DNA of 64,000 nucleotides from Agromyces italicus DSM 16388 (GTDB taxonomy: Bacteria; Actinomycetota; Actinomycetes; Actinomycetales; Microbacteriaceae), in the NCBI RefSeq assembly GCF_000421545.1, contig NZ_ATXF01000005.1, positions 682,001-746,000 of the forward strand, in the 5' to 3' direction. Both the position numbers and the translations under genes were made by a program. Positions 32,867 through 41,390 of this stretch are shown here, piece after piece (the stretch's first letter is position 1; every line of letters begins with the position of its first letter). The notes beneath the pieces are model-generated. The model was not told where the DNA came from, searched no databases, and worked only from the letters and a program-made list of their open reading frames with translations.

Positions 32867-33790
32867 ATGGCGAGCATCGCGTGGATCGGACTGGGCAACA
32901 TGGGCGGCCCGATGGCGGGGCACCTCGTCGCCGCCGGACACACGGTTCGGGGGGTCGACCCCGTTCCTGCGGCCCGTACGGCCGCCGCCGAGCGGGGGAT
33001 CAGGGTGGTCGCGTCGATCGCGGAGGCGGTCGACGGAGCCGACGCGGTGATGACGAGCCTGCCCCGCAACGAGCACGTCCGCGAGGTCTACGGCGCCCAC
33101 GACGGAATCTGGGCGAGCGCACCCACGACCGCACTGCTCCTCGATACCTCGACCGTCGACATCGAGACCTCCGGGTTCTGCCACGAGACCTCCGCGAGCC
33201 GAGGCTTCGGCTTCGTCGACTCGCCGGTGTCGGGCGGAATCGGCGGCGCCGAGGCGGGCACGTTGACCTTCATGCTCGGCGGCGACCCCGACGACGTCAC
33301 CCGGGCGAGGGCGTTCGTCGAGCCCATGGCCGGCCACGTGTTCGACCTCGGCGGGCCGACGCTCGGCATCGCCGCGAAGCTCGCGAACAACCTCATGCTC
33401 TTCGTCTCGCTGCTCGGCGTCGCCGAAGGGGCCGCGCTCGCCGCGACGCTCGGGCTCGACGCGAAGCGGTTCTTCGAGGTCGCCTCGGTCTCATCGGGGG
33501 AGTCGTGGCCGCTGCGCACCTGGTACCCCGCGCCGGGCGTCGTTGCGACGAGCCCCGCGAATCGCAACTTCGACGCGTCGTTCACGACCGTGCTCGCCGA
33601 GAAGGACCTGTCGTTCGCGCTCGCGGCGGGTGCGGCGGCAGGTTTGCCGATGCGCGCATCGCGCATCGCGCTCGAGCAGTTCGAGCGGCTCATCGAGGAG
33701 GGGCTCGGCGGAAAGGACGCCAGTCTCATCGCGAAGTTCGCGACCGCCGACGGCGAGGTCGCCGGATTCGAGCCGCCGCGCGGGGAGTGA
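32867..33790 (+). CDS. 3-hydroxyisobutyrate dehydrogenase-like NAD(P) oxidoreductase
   Basis: Beta-hydroxyacid dehydrogenase family, 307 aa. NAD-binding GLGNMGGPMAGHL at the N-terminus, substrate motif DSPVSGGIGGAEAGTL, and catalytic Lys in GIAAKLANNLML. ATG at 32867, preceded by GGGAGG 9 nt upstream. Valine degradation (3-hydroxyisobutyrate) or tartronate semialdehyde reduction are both possible; no other mmsAB-type gene is adjacent. Confidence 0.88.
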   Translation: MASIAWIGLGNMGGPMAGHLVAAGHTVRGVDPVPAARTAAAERGIRVVASIAEAVDGADAVMTSLPRNEHVREVYGAHDGIWASAPTTALLLDTSTVDIETSGFCHETSASRGFGFVDSPVSGGIGGAEAGTLTFMLGGDPDDVTRARAFVEPMAGHVFDLGGPTLGIAAKLANNLMLFVSLLGVAEGAALAATLGLDAKRFFEVASVSSGESWPLRTWYPAPGVVATSPANRNFDASFTTVLAEKDLSFALAAGAAAGLPMRASRIALEQFERLIEEGLGGKDASLIAKFATADGEVAGFEPPRGE

Positions 33791-33849
33791 CGCAGGCGGC
33801 GCCGCAGGCGGCGGAGCCGGTCGGGCAGGGTAGGGGCAGGGCGCCGCGC

Positions 33850-35235
33850 TCAGAAGGGCGGCGGGTCGGTGTAGCTGCGGCCGGTGGGGCTGTGCCAGGT
33901 CACGGTGTCGTCGGCGTTCTTGGTCTGGCGGAACCGGGTGCTGTGTTTCAGGCGATGGTCGCCCCGGCAGGCGGGGCAGAGGTTCTCGGGGTTCGAGAGA
34001 CCCCCGTGCTGCCAGTCGTGGAGGTGGTCGAGGTCGGCGCTGACCGCGAGTCGATTGCAGCCGGGCCTGGTGCATCGGCCGTGGACGAGGGCGAGCCAAC
34101 GGCGTTGCTCGTTCGTCGGCCGGTATCTCGTGCGATCGAGGGCGAGGGGCGCCGCGGTGATCGGGTCGATCGCGAGCCGGAGGAACGAGGGTGCGTCGGC
34201 GAACAACTGCCGTGCGGTGGTGTCGTCGATCGGACCGACACCGTCGAGTTTCGCGACCTCGTCGCCGAGGCCGGCGGTACCGGTGAGGGTGAGGAGCGGC
34301 ACGGTGACGATGATCTCGGTGCGCGCCCCGGTCGGGGTGCCCGCGCCGGTGAGCCAGCCCGTCGCGGTGTCGGCGCGGAGCTGCTCGAGGGTGCGAACCT
34401 CGCCGGGGGCGCCGGAATCACGACGGGCCGTCGCGTCGAGGCGCGCGGAGATCTTCGCCGCCTCGAGCTGCGAGGTGTAGAGACTCACCCACGCCATGCC
34501 GTCGTCGACGTGCTCGACGACGACACGCCGTTGCGCGTAGGCACGGGCGAGGCGGGCTTCGAGCCGGTCGCGTTCGAGTCGGGCGAGCATGGTGCGGGCC
34601 CGCTGCCGGAACCTGGTCGTCGTGACGGTGCCGATCACCGCCGCGAGTTCTTCGTCGAGTTCGGCCAGGCGTGCGTCGCCGGGTGCGAACCCGGCTGCGG
34701 CATCGACGGCGACCCGGGCGTCGGTGTACGAGGCGGCGCCGGCCGCGAAGCGCGCCCACACCTCTGGAAGGCGGTCGTGCAGCACAGCGGCCTCGTGCGC
34801 GCGGTTTCGGATCGTGCCGACCGGGACGTGCAGCCGCATCGAGAGTTCGGTCGCTGCGGCACGCACCGCGAGTTCGGCGGCGTCGGGTGCGCCGAGCTGA
34901 CCGGCCCGGAGGTACACGGCGGGGTTGCGGGCCGCGAGATCGAGCGCGCGCCGAGTCGCGTCGAGCTGGGCCGCCATGGCCCGATTCACGGCGAACCAGG
35001 CCTGCTCCGCGCCATCCAGCTCGGAGCACAGCTCGGCGAACGCATCGACCGATGCGGCGATGCCGGCGAACTCGTACCCGGCATCGAGGGCGAACGGCGC
35101 GACGTCGAGGTCGGACGCGTCGAGCAGGTCGAGCGGATCGCGCCCGTCGAAAGCGCCCGACACGGCAGGGTCGATCTCGGCGAGCGGGTCGAGTCGGCTC
35201 GCCTCGGCCTCTCTCGTGTCGAACGTCTGTGCCAT
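33850..35235 (-). CDS. DUF222/13E12-type HNH endonuclease
   Basis: 461 aa: N-terminal DUF222 domain (about 50-300) and C-terminal HNH nuclease with CTRPGCNRL, the HNH core DHLHDWQHGG, and NPENLCPACRGDHRLKH. DUF222/HNH proteins are multi-copy in actinobacteria and are sometimes found near mobile DNA, though nothing mobile is obvious here. ATG at 35235; a longer frame upstream overlaps the YCII gene on the other strand. Biological role unknown. Confidence 0.92.
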   Translation of the reverse strand: MAQTFDTREAEASRLDPLAEIDPAVSGAFDGRDPLDLLDASDLDVAPFALDAGYEFAGIAASVDAFAELCSELDGAEQAWFAVNRAMAAQLDATRRALDLAARNPAVYLRAGQLGAPDAAELAVRAAATELSMRLHVPVGTIRNRAHEAAVLHDRLPEVWARFAAGAASYTDARVAVDAAAGFAPGDARLAELDEELAAVIGTVTTTRFRQRARTMLARLERDRLEARLARAYAQRRVVVEHVDDGMAWVSLYTSQLEAAKISARLDATARRDSGAPGEVRTLEQLRADTATGWLTGAGTPTGARTEIIVTVPLLTLTGTAGLGDEVAKLDGVGPIDDTTARQLFADAPSFLRLAIDPITAAPLALDRTRYRPTNEQRRWLALVHGRCTRPGCNRLAVSADLDHLHDWQHGGLSNPENLCPACRGDHRLKHSTRFRQTKNADDTVTWHSPTGRSYTDPPPF

Positions 35236-35404
35236 AGATCTATGCTCTCTCCACCCACCGACATCGTATTCAGCTTCGAATCGAGTCCACCGGGGTTCGC
35301 CGGCTGCGAACCGCTCTTGCGGCTGTTGTCGATCCGGGCCAGTGTCGTTCGACGTCCAGGTGAGGGCACCTTTCGATCGGTGCCCCTGACGAGAGGATCG
35401 AGCG

Positions 35405-35782
35405 ATGACCCAGTACTTCCTGACCGTGCCCCACGACTCCGCCGACGAGCCGACCATGGCGTCGATGCAGGAGTTCGACCCCGCCGAACTCGAAGCCGTG
35501 ATGGCGGCGGTCGGTGCCTTCAACACCGCCCTCGCAGAGGCGGGAGCCCTCGTCTTCGCCGGCGGCCTCACCCCGCCGTCGACCGCCAAGACCGTGGATG
35601 CCTCGTCGGGCACGCCGCGCGTCCTCGACGAGCCGTTCGTCGAAGCGTCGTCGTACGTCGGGGGGTTCTGGGTGATCGAGGCGCCCGACGAGCCGGCGGC
35701 GGTGGCGTGGGCCACCCGGGCGGCGACGGCGCTCGGCGGCCGCATCGAGGTGCGGGCCCTGCAGGAGGCGCCCGAGGCGTAG
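35405..35782 (+). CDS. YCII-related protein
   Basis: 125 aa, single YciI-fold domain: MTQYFLTVPHD at the N-terminus, FNTALAEAGALVFAGGLTPP in the middle and FVEASSYVGGFWVIEAPD near the end. Such proteins are often encoded beside sigma factors or regulators; the next gene is a MarR regulator reading towards it. Function unknown; the fold resembles muconolactone isomerase. Confidence 0.88.
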   Translation: MTQYFLTVPHDSADEPTMASMQEFDPAELEAVMAAVGAFNTALAEAGALVFAGGLTPPSTAKTVDASSGTPRVLDEPFVEASSYVGGFWVIEAPDEPAAVAWATRAATALGGRIEVRALQEAPEA

Positions 35783-35787
35783 CGCGG

Positions 35788-36291
35788 TCAGCCGCCGCGC
35801 TGCACGGCGGCGATGACCTCGGTGAGTCGGTCGCGGAGGGCGCCGAGTTCGTCGAGGCTCAGTCCGAGGCGGTCGACGACCTGCGGCGGGATCGACAGCG
35901 CTCGCTCGCGGAGCGCCCGCCCGCTCTCGGTGAGCGCGACGTCGAGGGTCCGCTCGTCGCGCGGGTTGCGGTGGCGGGTGACGTACCCCTGCGCCTCGAG
36001 GCGCTTGAGGAGGGGAGAGAGCGTCGCCGGTTCGAGCTGGAGCGCCTCGCCGAGGTCGCGCACGGTGCGCGGGCTGCGCTGCCAGAGCGCGAGCATGACG
36101 AGGTACTGCGGGTGGGTGAGCCCGAGCGGTTCGAGAATCGGTCGGTAGACGCCGATCACGCCTCGTGCGGCGACGGCCAGGGCGAAGCAGACCTGGTTCT
36201 CGAGGGCGAGCAGGTCGGGGGCGGGGTCGTCGACGGGCCGGGCGGATGCCTCGGGGCCCGCGACTGCCGCGGATGCATTGTGCTCGGTCAT
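35788..36291 (-). CDS. MarR-family winged-helix regulator
   Basis: 167 aa. Winged-helix core: LTHPQYLVMLALWQRSPRTVRDLGEALQLEPATLSPLLKRLEAQGYVTRHRNPRDERTLDVALTESGR, the standard MarR arrangement. Ends 6 nt from the YCII stop. Possible targets are its own promoter and the upstream divergent gene; a TTCGTACACGAA near-palindrome at about 36333-36344 could be a site, but its central bases break the symmetry. ATG at 36291. Confidence 0.88.
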   Translation of the reverse strand: MTEHNASAAVAGPEASARPVDDPAPDLLALENQVCFALAVAARGVIGVYRPILEPLGLTHPQYLVMLALWQRSPRTVRDLGEALQLEPATLSPLLKRLEAQGYVTRHRNPRDERTLDVALTESGRALRERALSIPPQVVDRLGLSLDELGALRDRLTEVIAAVQRGG

Positions 36292-36344
36292 GGGGTTCCA
36301 TTATGACTCGTGGGCTATCTGTTCGTACACGAAGGAACCGCCGT

Positions 36345-36956
36345 TCAGTCGCGGGACGGCCGCGCCAGTCGTCGGCTCACCCAGCGGGCGTACTGCGACC
36401 ACGGGTCATCCACCCCATCGGAGAGCCCAGCGATGTGCTCGAGCAGCGCCTCGTGCACCTCGAACCACTCGGTGCCTGCGCCGCGGAACGCGGCGAACTG
36501 CTCGTGCCGGGCCCGCTCGAGCAGGCGGCCGCCCCGCTCGAAGGCGAGCACCTCGTCGTGCGGCAGGCTCGCGACCCGCCGCCGCGGATTCGCCGAGGTG
36601 CCGATCTTCACCCGGTCGCGAGAGCGGAGGTAGTAGACGACCTCGACGGGATCGTCGTCGAGCGTGCGATCGGGCAGTTCGCCGTAGCGCCACTCGCACT
36701 CGGCGCAGATCCAGCCGCTCGGGTAGCGCACGCCCACCCGTGAACCGCAGGCTGGGCACGGGCCGGGCAGCAGGTCGGTCGCACCCACCTCGCGCTCGAC
36801 CCAGTCATGGGCGACGAGCAGGTGCCCGGCGCAGAGCGGCAGCGGTGCGGCAGGCTGCGCCGGATTCGGGCACGCCCCGCCGTCGTCGTCGACGAGCCCG
36901 CAGCGTCGCGCGCCGTGCGCTCCGCCGCGCCCTCCGTCGATCGCCATGGCCGTCAT
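36345..36956 (-). CDS. T5orf172/GIY-YIG-like domain protein with zinc-binding Cys motif
   Basis: 203 aa. The C-terminal half has VVYYLRSRDRVKIGTSANPRRRVASLP, the start of the T5orf172 (GIY-YIG-related) domain with the YxI-K-G-T-S pattern. The N-terminal half has four Cys pairs (CGLVDDDGGAC, CPACGSRVG, CAEC) that look like a zinc ribbon. Probably acts on DNA but activity is unproven. ATG at 36956 or 36947 are both possible; the first was used. Confidence 0.7.
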   Translation of the reverse strand: MTAMAIDGGRGGAHGARRCGLVDDDGGACPNPAQPAAPLPLCAGHLLVAHDWVEREVGATDLLPGPCPACGSRVGVRYPSGWICAECEWRYGELPDRTLDDDPVEVVYYLRSRDRVKIGTSANPRRRVASLPHDEVLAFERGGRLLERARHEQFAAFRGAGTEWFEVHEALLEHIAGLSDGVDDPWSQYARWVSRRLARPSRD

Positions 36957-37109
36957 CCGGGCAGGCTACGCCCGACCGGTGACACCCGCGCCGCGGCATC
37001 CACCCCGCGGCATCCACCCCTGCTCGCCGGGCGCCGCGTCGGCCACCCGCGATAGGCTCGTTCTCCGACGCCGATCGGCGTCGGACATCGACGTTCACGG
37101 GGTGGAACC

Positions 37110-37781
37110 ATGCCGTTCTGGGGCAAGAAGCGGGCGAAGCGGCGATTCAAGCCGTTCGACCGCAGTGCCCTTCCCGACGTCACCCCGCCGACCTTCGACG
37201 AGATGCTCGCCGAAGGCCTGCTCGTCGCCGAGTCCGCCGGCCGCATGGCTCTGCGCAACCGCTTCGTCATGCACGCCCTGCGCGGCGACGAGCCCTTCGA
37301 CGCCGAGCGCGCAGCGGCCGCGGCGCGCGAGGTGCTCTACGAGCTGGTGCAGGAGGCCGACGAGGTCGCCGAACGCACCGCCGAAGACCGCGCCGCCGCC
37401 GCGCGCCGCGAGGGCCGGGCCTCGAACGAACACGATTACCGACGGGCGGATGCCGCGAACCTCCGTCGGCGCGAACAGGTCTACGCCGCCGTGGCGAAAG
37501 AACTCTGGACCAGGCGCGGCGACTCCGAGTACCTCGCCGCCTTCGCCGAGCGGGCCCGCGCCGAGGCGTGGGACGACGTCGCCGGGGCGATCGATGCGCG
37601 TCTCGCGCGCGAATGGGGCGGCGGCTGGCCCGAGATCGAGGTCGACGAGGAGTACGAGGCCGAGCGCGAGGCGAGGTTGGCCGGGCTACTGCTCGACCTC
37701 GACGACGATCTGCGTGCGGCTGAGCGCGAGCGCGAGCGGCGCGCGGAGGAGAACGACCCGTTCCGGGGGTTCGTGGGCTGA
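37110..37781 (+). CDS. Hypothetical Glu/Arg-rich protein
   Basis: 223 aa, not recognised. Soluble, highly charged: N-terminal MPFWGKKRAKRRFKPF is strongly basic, the rest alternates Glu/Arg with probable long helices (LVQEADEVAERTAEDRAAAARR). ATG at 37110, GGGGTGGAA upstream. Convergent with nothing; the CPBP gene starts 24 nt after its stop. No catalytic motif seen. Confidence 0.6.
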   Translation: MPFWGKKRAKRRFKPFDRSALPDVTPPTFDEMLAEGLLVAESAGRMALRNRFVMHALRGDEPFDAERAAAAAREVLYELVQEADEVAERTAEDRAAAARREGRASNEHDYRRADAANLRRREQVYAAVAKELWTRRGDSEYLAAFAERARAEAWDDVAGAIDARLAREWGGGWPEIEVDEEYEAEREARLAGLLLDLDDDLRAAERERERRAEENDPFRGFVG

Positions 37782-37805
37782 CCTGGGGGCATTGCGAGGG
37801 GCCGA

Positions 37806-38615
37806 ATGACGAACGAGACGTCCTGCGCACGGCGGCGCATCCGCCCGCTCACCGACCGCGACCGGTTCGGGACGGCGATCGAGCGGCGCGACGGCGCCGA
37901 CTTCCCGTTCTACGACGGGGTGCCGATCGAGCTCACGATCTGGCGCTGGCTCGTGGTCTGGGCGGCGTGCATCGCGGGATTCCTCGTGCTGACCTTCTTT
38001 CCGCAGCCCGGCAACGTGGTGGCGATCGTGCCGCGCACGCTCTTCGTCGCGATCCCGCTCGCCGTGCTCGCACTCGTCGCGGGACGCCACTGGACGGCCT
38101 TGTTCCGGCGGGTGGGGTGGCGCGAACTGCTTGCGATGGTGTTCTTCGCCGTGCTGAACATCGTCGTCACCGTCACGGTCGGCGCGATCGTGTCGATGCT
38201 GTTCCGGGTGAGCCCCAACACGACCATCGCCGCCGCAGGCGATGCCGGGGGAGTCGACACCATCGCCCTGTTCGTGGGCAGCGGCATCCAGCTCGTCGGC
38301 GAAGAGGTGTTCACCCTGCTGCCGTTCCTCGCGGTGCTGTACCTGCTCTTCGCGAAGGGCGGCCTCTCGCGGAAGACCGCGGTGGTGCTGGCATGGGTCG
38401 CCTCTGCCCTGTGGTTCGGGGCGGCGCACCTGCCGACCTACGACTGGAACGCCGCGCAGGCGTTCCTCGTCATCGGCTCGGCGCGCATCGCCTTCACGCT
38501 CGCGTTCATCCGCACGAAGAACCTGTGGGTCGCGGCCGGCGCGCACATCCTGAACGACTGGGTGTTCCTCACGGTGGCGGTGGCCGGGCTCGCCGGCGGG
38601 GCCGCGCTAACGTGA
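37806..38615 (+). CDS. CPBP-family intramembrane metalloprotease
   Basis: 269 aa with about seven hydrophobic helices. CPBP motifs: EE in VGEEVFTLLPFLAV (the usual Arg after EExxx is replaced), F-x-x-x-H in FGAAHL, and HxxxN in HILND. Members process prenylated peptides or bacteriocins or act in self-immunity in Gram-positive bacteria. The missing Arg suggests an atypical member. ATG at 37806. DUF1349 gene follows after 5 nt, so they may be co-transcribed. Confidence 0.83.
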   Translation: MTNETSCARRRIRPLTDRDRFGTAIERRDGADFPFYDGVPIELTIWRWLVVWAACIAGFLVLTFFPQPGNVVAIVPRTLFVAIPLAVLALVAGRHWTALFRRVGWRELLAMVFFAVLNIVVTVTVGAIVSMLFRVSPNTTIAAAGDAGGVDTIALFVGSGIQLVGEEVFTLLPFLAVLYLLFAKGGLSRKTAVVLAWVASALWFGAAHLPTYDWNAAQAFLVIGSARIAFTLAFIRTKNLWVAAGAHILNDWVFLTVAVAGLAGGAALT

Positions 38616-38620
38616 TCCCC

Positions 38621-39232
38621 ATGTCTGCGCGCGCGATGGAGTGGAACGACGGCCGATGGACGAGGGAGCCCGCGTCGACCCGAGTCGACGGCGACACGCT
38701 CGTCGTCACCGCCGTCGAGGCCAGCGACTACTGGCGCACCACCCACTACGGCTTCGTGCACGACGACGGCCACGGGTTGCTCGCCGACTGGCCGGCCGGG
38801 AGCGCGTTCGAGGTGAGCTTCGACGCGTCGGCGCTCACCGGTCTCTACGACCAGGCCGGCATCCTGCTGTTCGCGGGTGACGAGCTGTGGGTGAAGGCAG
38901 GCCTCGAGGTCTCCGACGGGGTGCTGCACCTCGGGGCGGTCGTCACCGACGGCGTCAGCGACTGGTCGATGGCGCCCGTGCCCGAGTGGGTGGGCGAGGT
39001 CGTCACCATCCGTGCGAGCCGAGGCGGGGTCGCCGGCGACGCGATCACCCTGCGCGCCCGAACCGCGACGAGCGGGTGGCGCACCCTGCGCGTCGCCCCG
39101 TTCACCGGCGGAGCGGCGCAGGCCGGGCCCATGATCTGCGCGCCGATGCGAGCCGACCTCGCCGTGCGGTTCACCCGCTGGGTGCTCACCGACGGCGATG
39201 TCGACCTGCACGAGGACCCGCCGTTGGGTTGA
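38621..39232 (+). CDS. DUF1349 concanavalin-like protein
   Basis: 203 aa, single DUF1349 beta-sandwich (FEVSFDASALTGLYDQAGILLF, LHLGAVVTDGVSDWS, RVAPFTGGAAQAGPMICAPMR). Similar proteins (YeeE/YoaI-type) are small, intracellular and uncharacterised; a sugar-binding role is often suggested but unproven. ATG at 38621 or 38636. 5 nt after the CPBP stop. Confidence 0.8.
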   Translation: MSARAMEWNDGRWTREPASTRVDGDTLVVTAVEASDYWRTTHYGFVHDDGHGLLADWPAGSAFEVSFDASALTGLYDQAGILLFAGDELWVKAGLEVSDGVLHLGAVVTDGVSDWSMAPVPEWVGEVVTIRASRGGVAGDAITLRARTATSGWRTLRVAPFTGGAAQAGPMICAPMRADLAVRFTRWVLTDGDVDLHEDPPLG

Positions 39233-39275
39233 GGCTGGGGCCTGCCCGCCCGCGGGCGGGCCGAGCCCCGTCGTC

Positions 39276-40592
39276 TCACGCCGGCCTGATGTTGTGGTTG
39301 CGCCGGAACGAGTTGCCCGGATCGACCTCGGCTTTCACCCGCCGCAGCCGCTCGAGCGTCGCCGGCGGGTACATCGAGGCCGTGATCTCGTCGCTGCGGT
39401 TCGCCTCGAAACCGCCGTACGAGCCGGTCGTGGACGCGAGCGCCGCATCGCTGCCGGCCTTCACGGCCGCGACGAGCTCGGGCTCGGCGTCGGCCGGCAG
39501 CACGCCGTTGACGACGACGAGTGCCTCGGCCCCGCGATGGGCGATCGCGGTCGCATCGGCATCGACCCTCGAGAACGCACCCCCGAGCGCCCGCAGCAGC
39601 GCCATCGTCGGTACGTCGCGGGCGTACGCGGCCGCAACCGCCTCGAGCAGTTCGTCGGTGAGCTCTGGCGCGAAGCCGTTGCCGCCGACGAACTGGAACG
39701 GCGGCCGGCCGGGCGGGGCGTCTTCGAGCAGATCGCCGTAGGCGATCGGCGCGAGGTCGACCTTCGTGACCGAGGGGAGCGCGAGCAGCGGTGCGAGCAG
39801 TTCGTGCAGTTCGCCCTCGGAGCCGCGGAGGGCGATGCCGGCCTGCAGGCCGCCGGGCATCTCGGGCCCCATCGGGGGCATGAGCATGATCGTCGAGTTG
39901 AACTCGTCGCCGCCGGCCCGCATCACCTCGCGCCACGACCGCAGCACGGTCGGCACCTCGCTGCGGTCGAAGTGGATCGACCCCCCGACGAGCCCGTCGA
40001 CGGGGCTCGCCTGCACGGTGAACCGGGTGACGACGCCGAAGTTGCCGCCGCCGCCGCGGAGCGCCCAGAAGAGCTCGGGGTGCGACTCGGAGTTCACGGT
40101 GAGCACCTCGCCCGCCGCGGTGACGAGCTCGACCTCGCGGAGCGCGTCGATCGTGAGGCCGTAGGTGCGGACGAGCCAGCCGATGCCGCCGCCGAGCAGG
40201 AGCCCGCCGACGCCCACCTGACGGGTGTCGCCCGAGCTGATGCCGAGGCCGCGCGGCGCGAGCGCCGCCGCGACGTCGCCCCAGTGCGCGGCGGGGCCGA
40301 GGGTGGCGAGCCCGTCGTCGCCGACCTCGATCGTGTCGAACTCCGCCAGGTCGATGACGAGGCCGTCGTCGACGGGGAGCTGGCCGTGCCCGCCGCTGCG
40401 GACGGCGATCGAGAGCCCGTCGGCCGCGGCATGCGCGACCGCGGCGGCGACCTCGTCGGCGGTGTGCGGCCGGACGACGGCCGCGGGTTCGCCGACGCCG
40501 GCGAAGACGGTGCGCCCCGCGTCGTACTCGGTGGTGCCGGGACCGTGCGCCCGGCCTGGGAGGTGCTCGCTCAGTTCTGTGAGAAGAGACAT
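39276..40592 (-). CDS. FAD-linked oxidase, BBE-type (berberine-bridge-like)
   Basis: 438 aa. PCMH FAD domain with VRSGGHGQLP (His for covalent FAD), SSGDTRQVGVGGLLLGGGIGWL, PELFWALRGGGGNFGVV and a C-terminal BBE domain, VDPGNSFRRNHNI. Oxidises alcohols or sugars using O2 in characterised relatives. ATG at 40592 with only a weak ribosome site. Paralogue of the second half of the fused gene at 18643-20952. Confidence 0.92.
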   Translation of the reverse strand: MSLLTELSEHLPGRAHGPGTTEYDAGRTVFAGVGEPAAVVRPHTADEVAAAVAHAAADGLSIAVRSGGHGQLPVDDGLVIDLAEFDTIEVGDDGLATLGPAAHWGDVAAALAPRGLGISSGDTRQVGVGGLLLGGGIGWLVRTYGLTIDALREVELVTAAGEVLTVNSESHPELFWALRGGGGNFGVVTRFTVQASPVDGLVGGSIHFDRSEVPTVLRSWREVMRAGGDEFNSTIMLMPPMGPEMPGGLQAGIALRGSEGELHELLAPLLALPSVTKVDLAPIAYGDLLEDAPPGRPPFQFVGGNGFAPELTDELLEAVAAAYARDVPTMALLRALGGAFSRVDADATAIAHRGAEALVVVNGVLPADAEPELVAAVKAGSDAALASTTGSYGGFEANRSDEITASMYPPATLERLRRVKAEVDPGNSFRRNHNIRPA

Positions 40593-40717
40593 TTCGCCAG
40601 TCTTGCAGCGGCCTGCGACATCCGGAACGCTGCTCGCTCAGCGCGGAATCGATGCGCTCGCATGAGGCTCTCGAAGCTTCGTGGCGGGCGTCGGTGCCGC
40701 AGCGTAGTGTGCAGCGC

Positions 40718-41326
40718 ATGACGTTCGACGACGGCCTCGTGACGGCCAATCTCTCGGTCTCGCTCGACGGCTTCGTCGCGGGCCCGAACCAGACGCTCGA
40801 CGACCCGCTCGGCGAGGGCGGCGAGGCGGTGCACCGCTGGATGTTCGAGCAGCCCGACGAGGCGCAGCCGATCGTCGAGCAGATCCTCGCGCCGCGCGCC
40901 TACATCATGGGGCGCAACATGTTCGGCCCGATCCGAGGCGAATGGCCCGACGACGAATGGAAGGGCTGGTGGGGCCAAGACCCGCCCTACCACGGCCCCG
41001 TGTTCGTGCTCACGCACTACCCCCGCGAACCCGTCGAGATGGAGGGCGGCACGACGTTCCACTTCGTGACCACCGGCATCCACGACGCCCTCGCGCGGGC
41101 GCGCGCCGCCGTCGGCGGAGCAGGCCGCATCTCGGTCGCGGGCGGCGCGAGCACGGTGCGCCAGTACCTCGCCGCGGGGCTCATCGACCGCATCATCGTG
41201 AGCGTCTCGCCGATCATGCTCGGCTCGGGCGAGTGCCTGTTCGAGGGCCTCGACCTCGAGCTCACCCCGATCGACGTGCTCCAGACCGAGCTGGTCACGC
41301 ACATCACCTACGACGTGCCGCGCTGA
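40718..41326 (+). CDS. Dihydrofolate-reductase-like (RibD C-terminal domain) protein
   Basis: 202 aa, NADPH-binding RibD_C/DHFR fold: LVTANLSVSLDGFVAGPNQTLDD, YIMGRNMFG, VFVLTHYPREPV, GRISVAGGASTVRQYL, DRIIVSVSPIMLGSGECLFEG. Substrate unknown; this subfamily is common in actinobacteria as single-domain oxidoreductases. ATG at 40718 chosen over an ATG at 40652 that would overlap the divergent FAD oxidase upstream region. Confidence 0.9.
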   Translation: MTFDDGLVTANLSVSLDGFVAGPNQTLDDPLGEGGEAVHRWMFEQPDEAQPIVEQILAPRAYIMGRNMFGPIRGEWPDDEWKGWWGQDPPYHGPVFVLTHYPREPVEMEGGTTFHFVTTGIHDALARARAAVGGAGRISVAGGASTVRQYLAAGLIDRIIVSVSPIMLGSGECLFEGLDLELTPIDVLQTELVTHITYDVPR

Positions 41327-41338
41327 GGAGATGGGCCG

Positions 41339-41383
41339 GGTTTCGAGACGCGTCCTCCTCCGTCGGGCGCTCCTCTACCCGCC
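41339..41383 (+). repeat. Dispersed TTTCGAGACG...CTCCTC repeat copy
   Basis: GGTTTCGAGACGCGTCCTCC followed by TCCGTCGGGCGCTCCTCTACC. The same 45-nt sequence, with two or three changes, occurs twice inside the ptrB gene. Lies between the stop of the RibD-like gene and the stop of ptrB. Confidence 0.85.
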
Positions 41384-41390
41384 GACGGGG

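Noticed and set aside
36322..36344. TTCGTACACGAA as a MarR operator
   Set aside because: The two central bases break the symmetry and only one copy is present; it remains a weak candidate.
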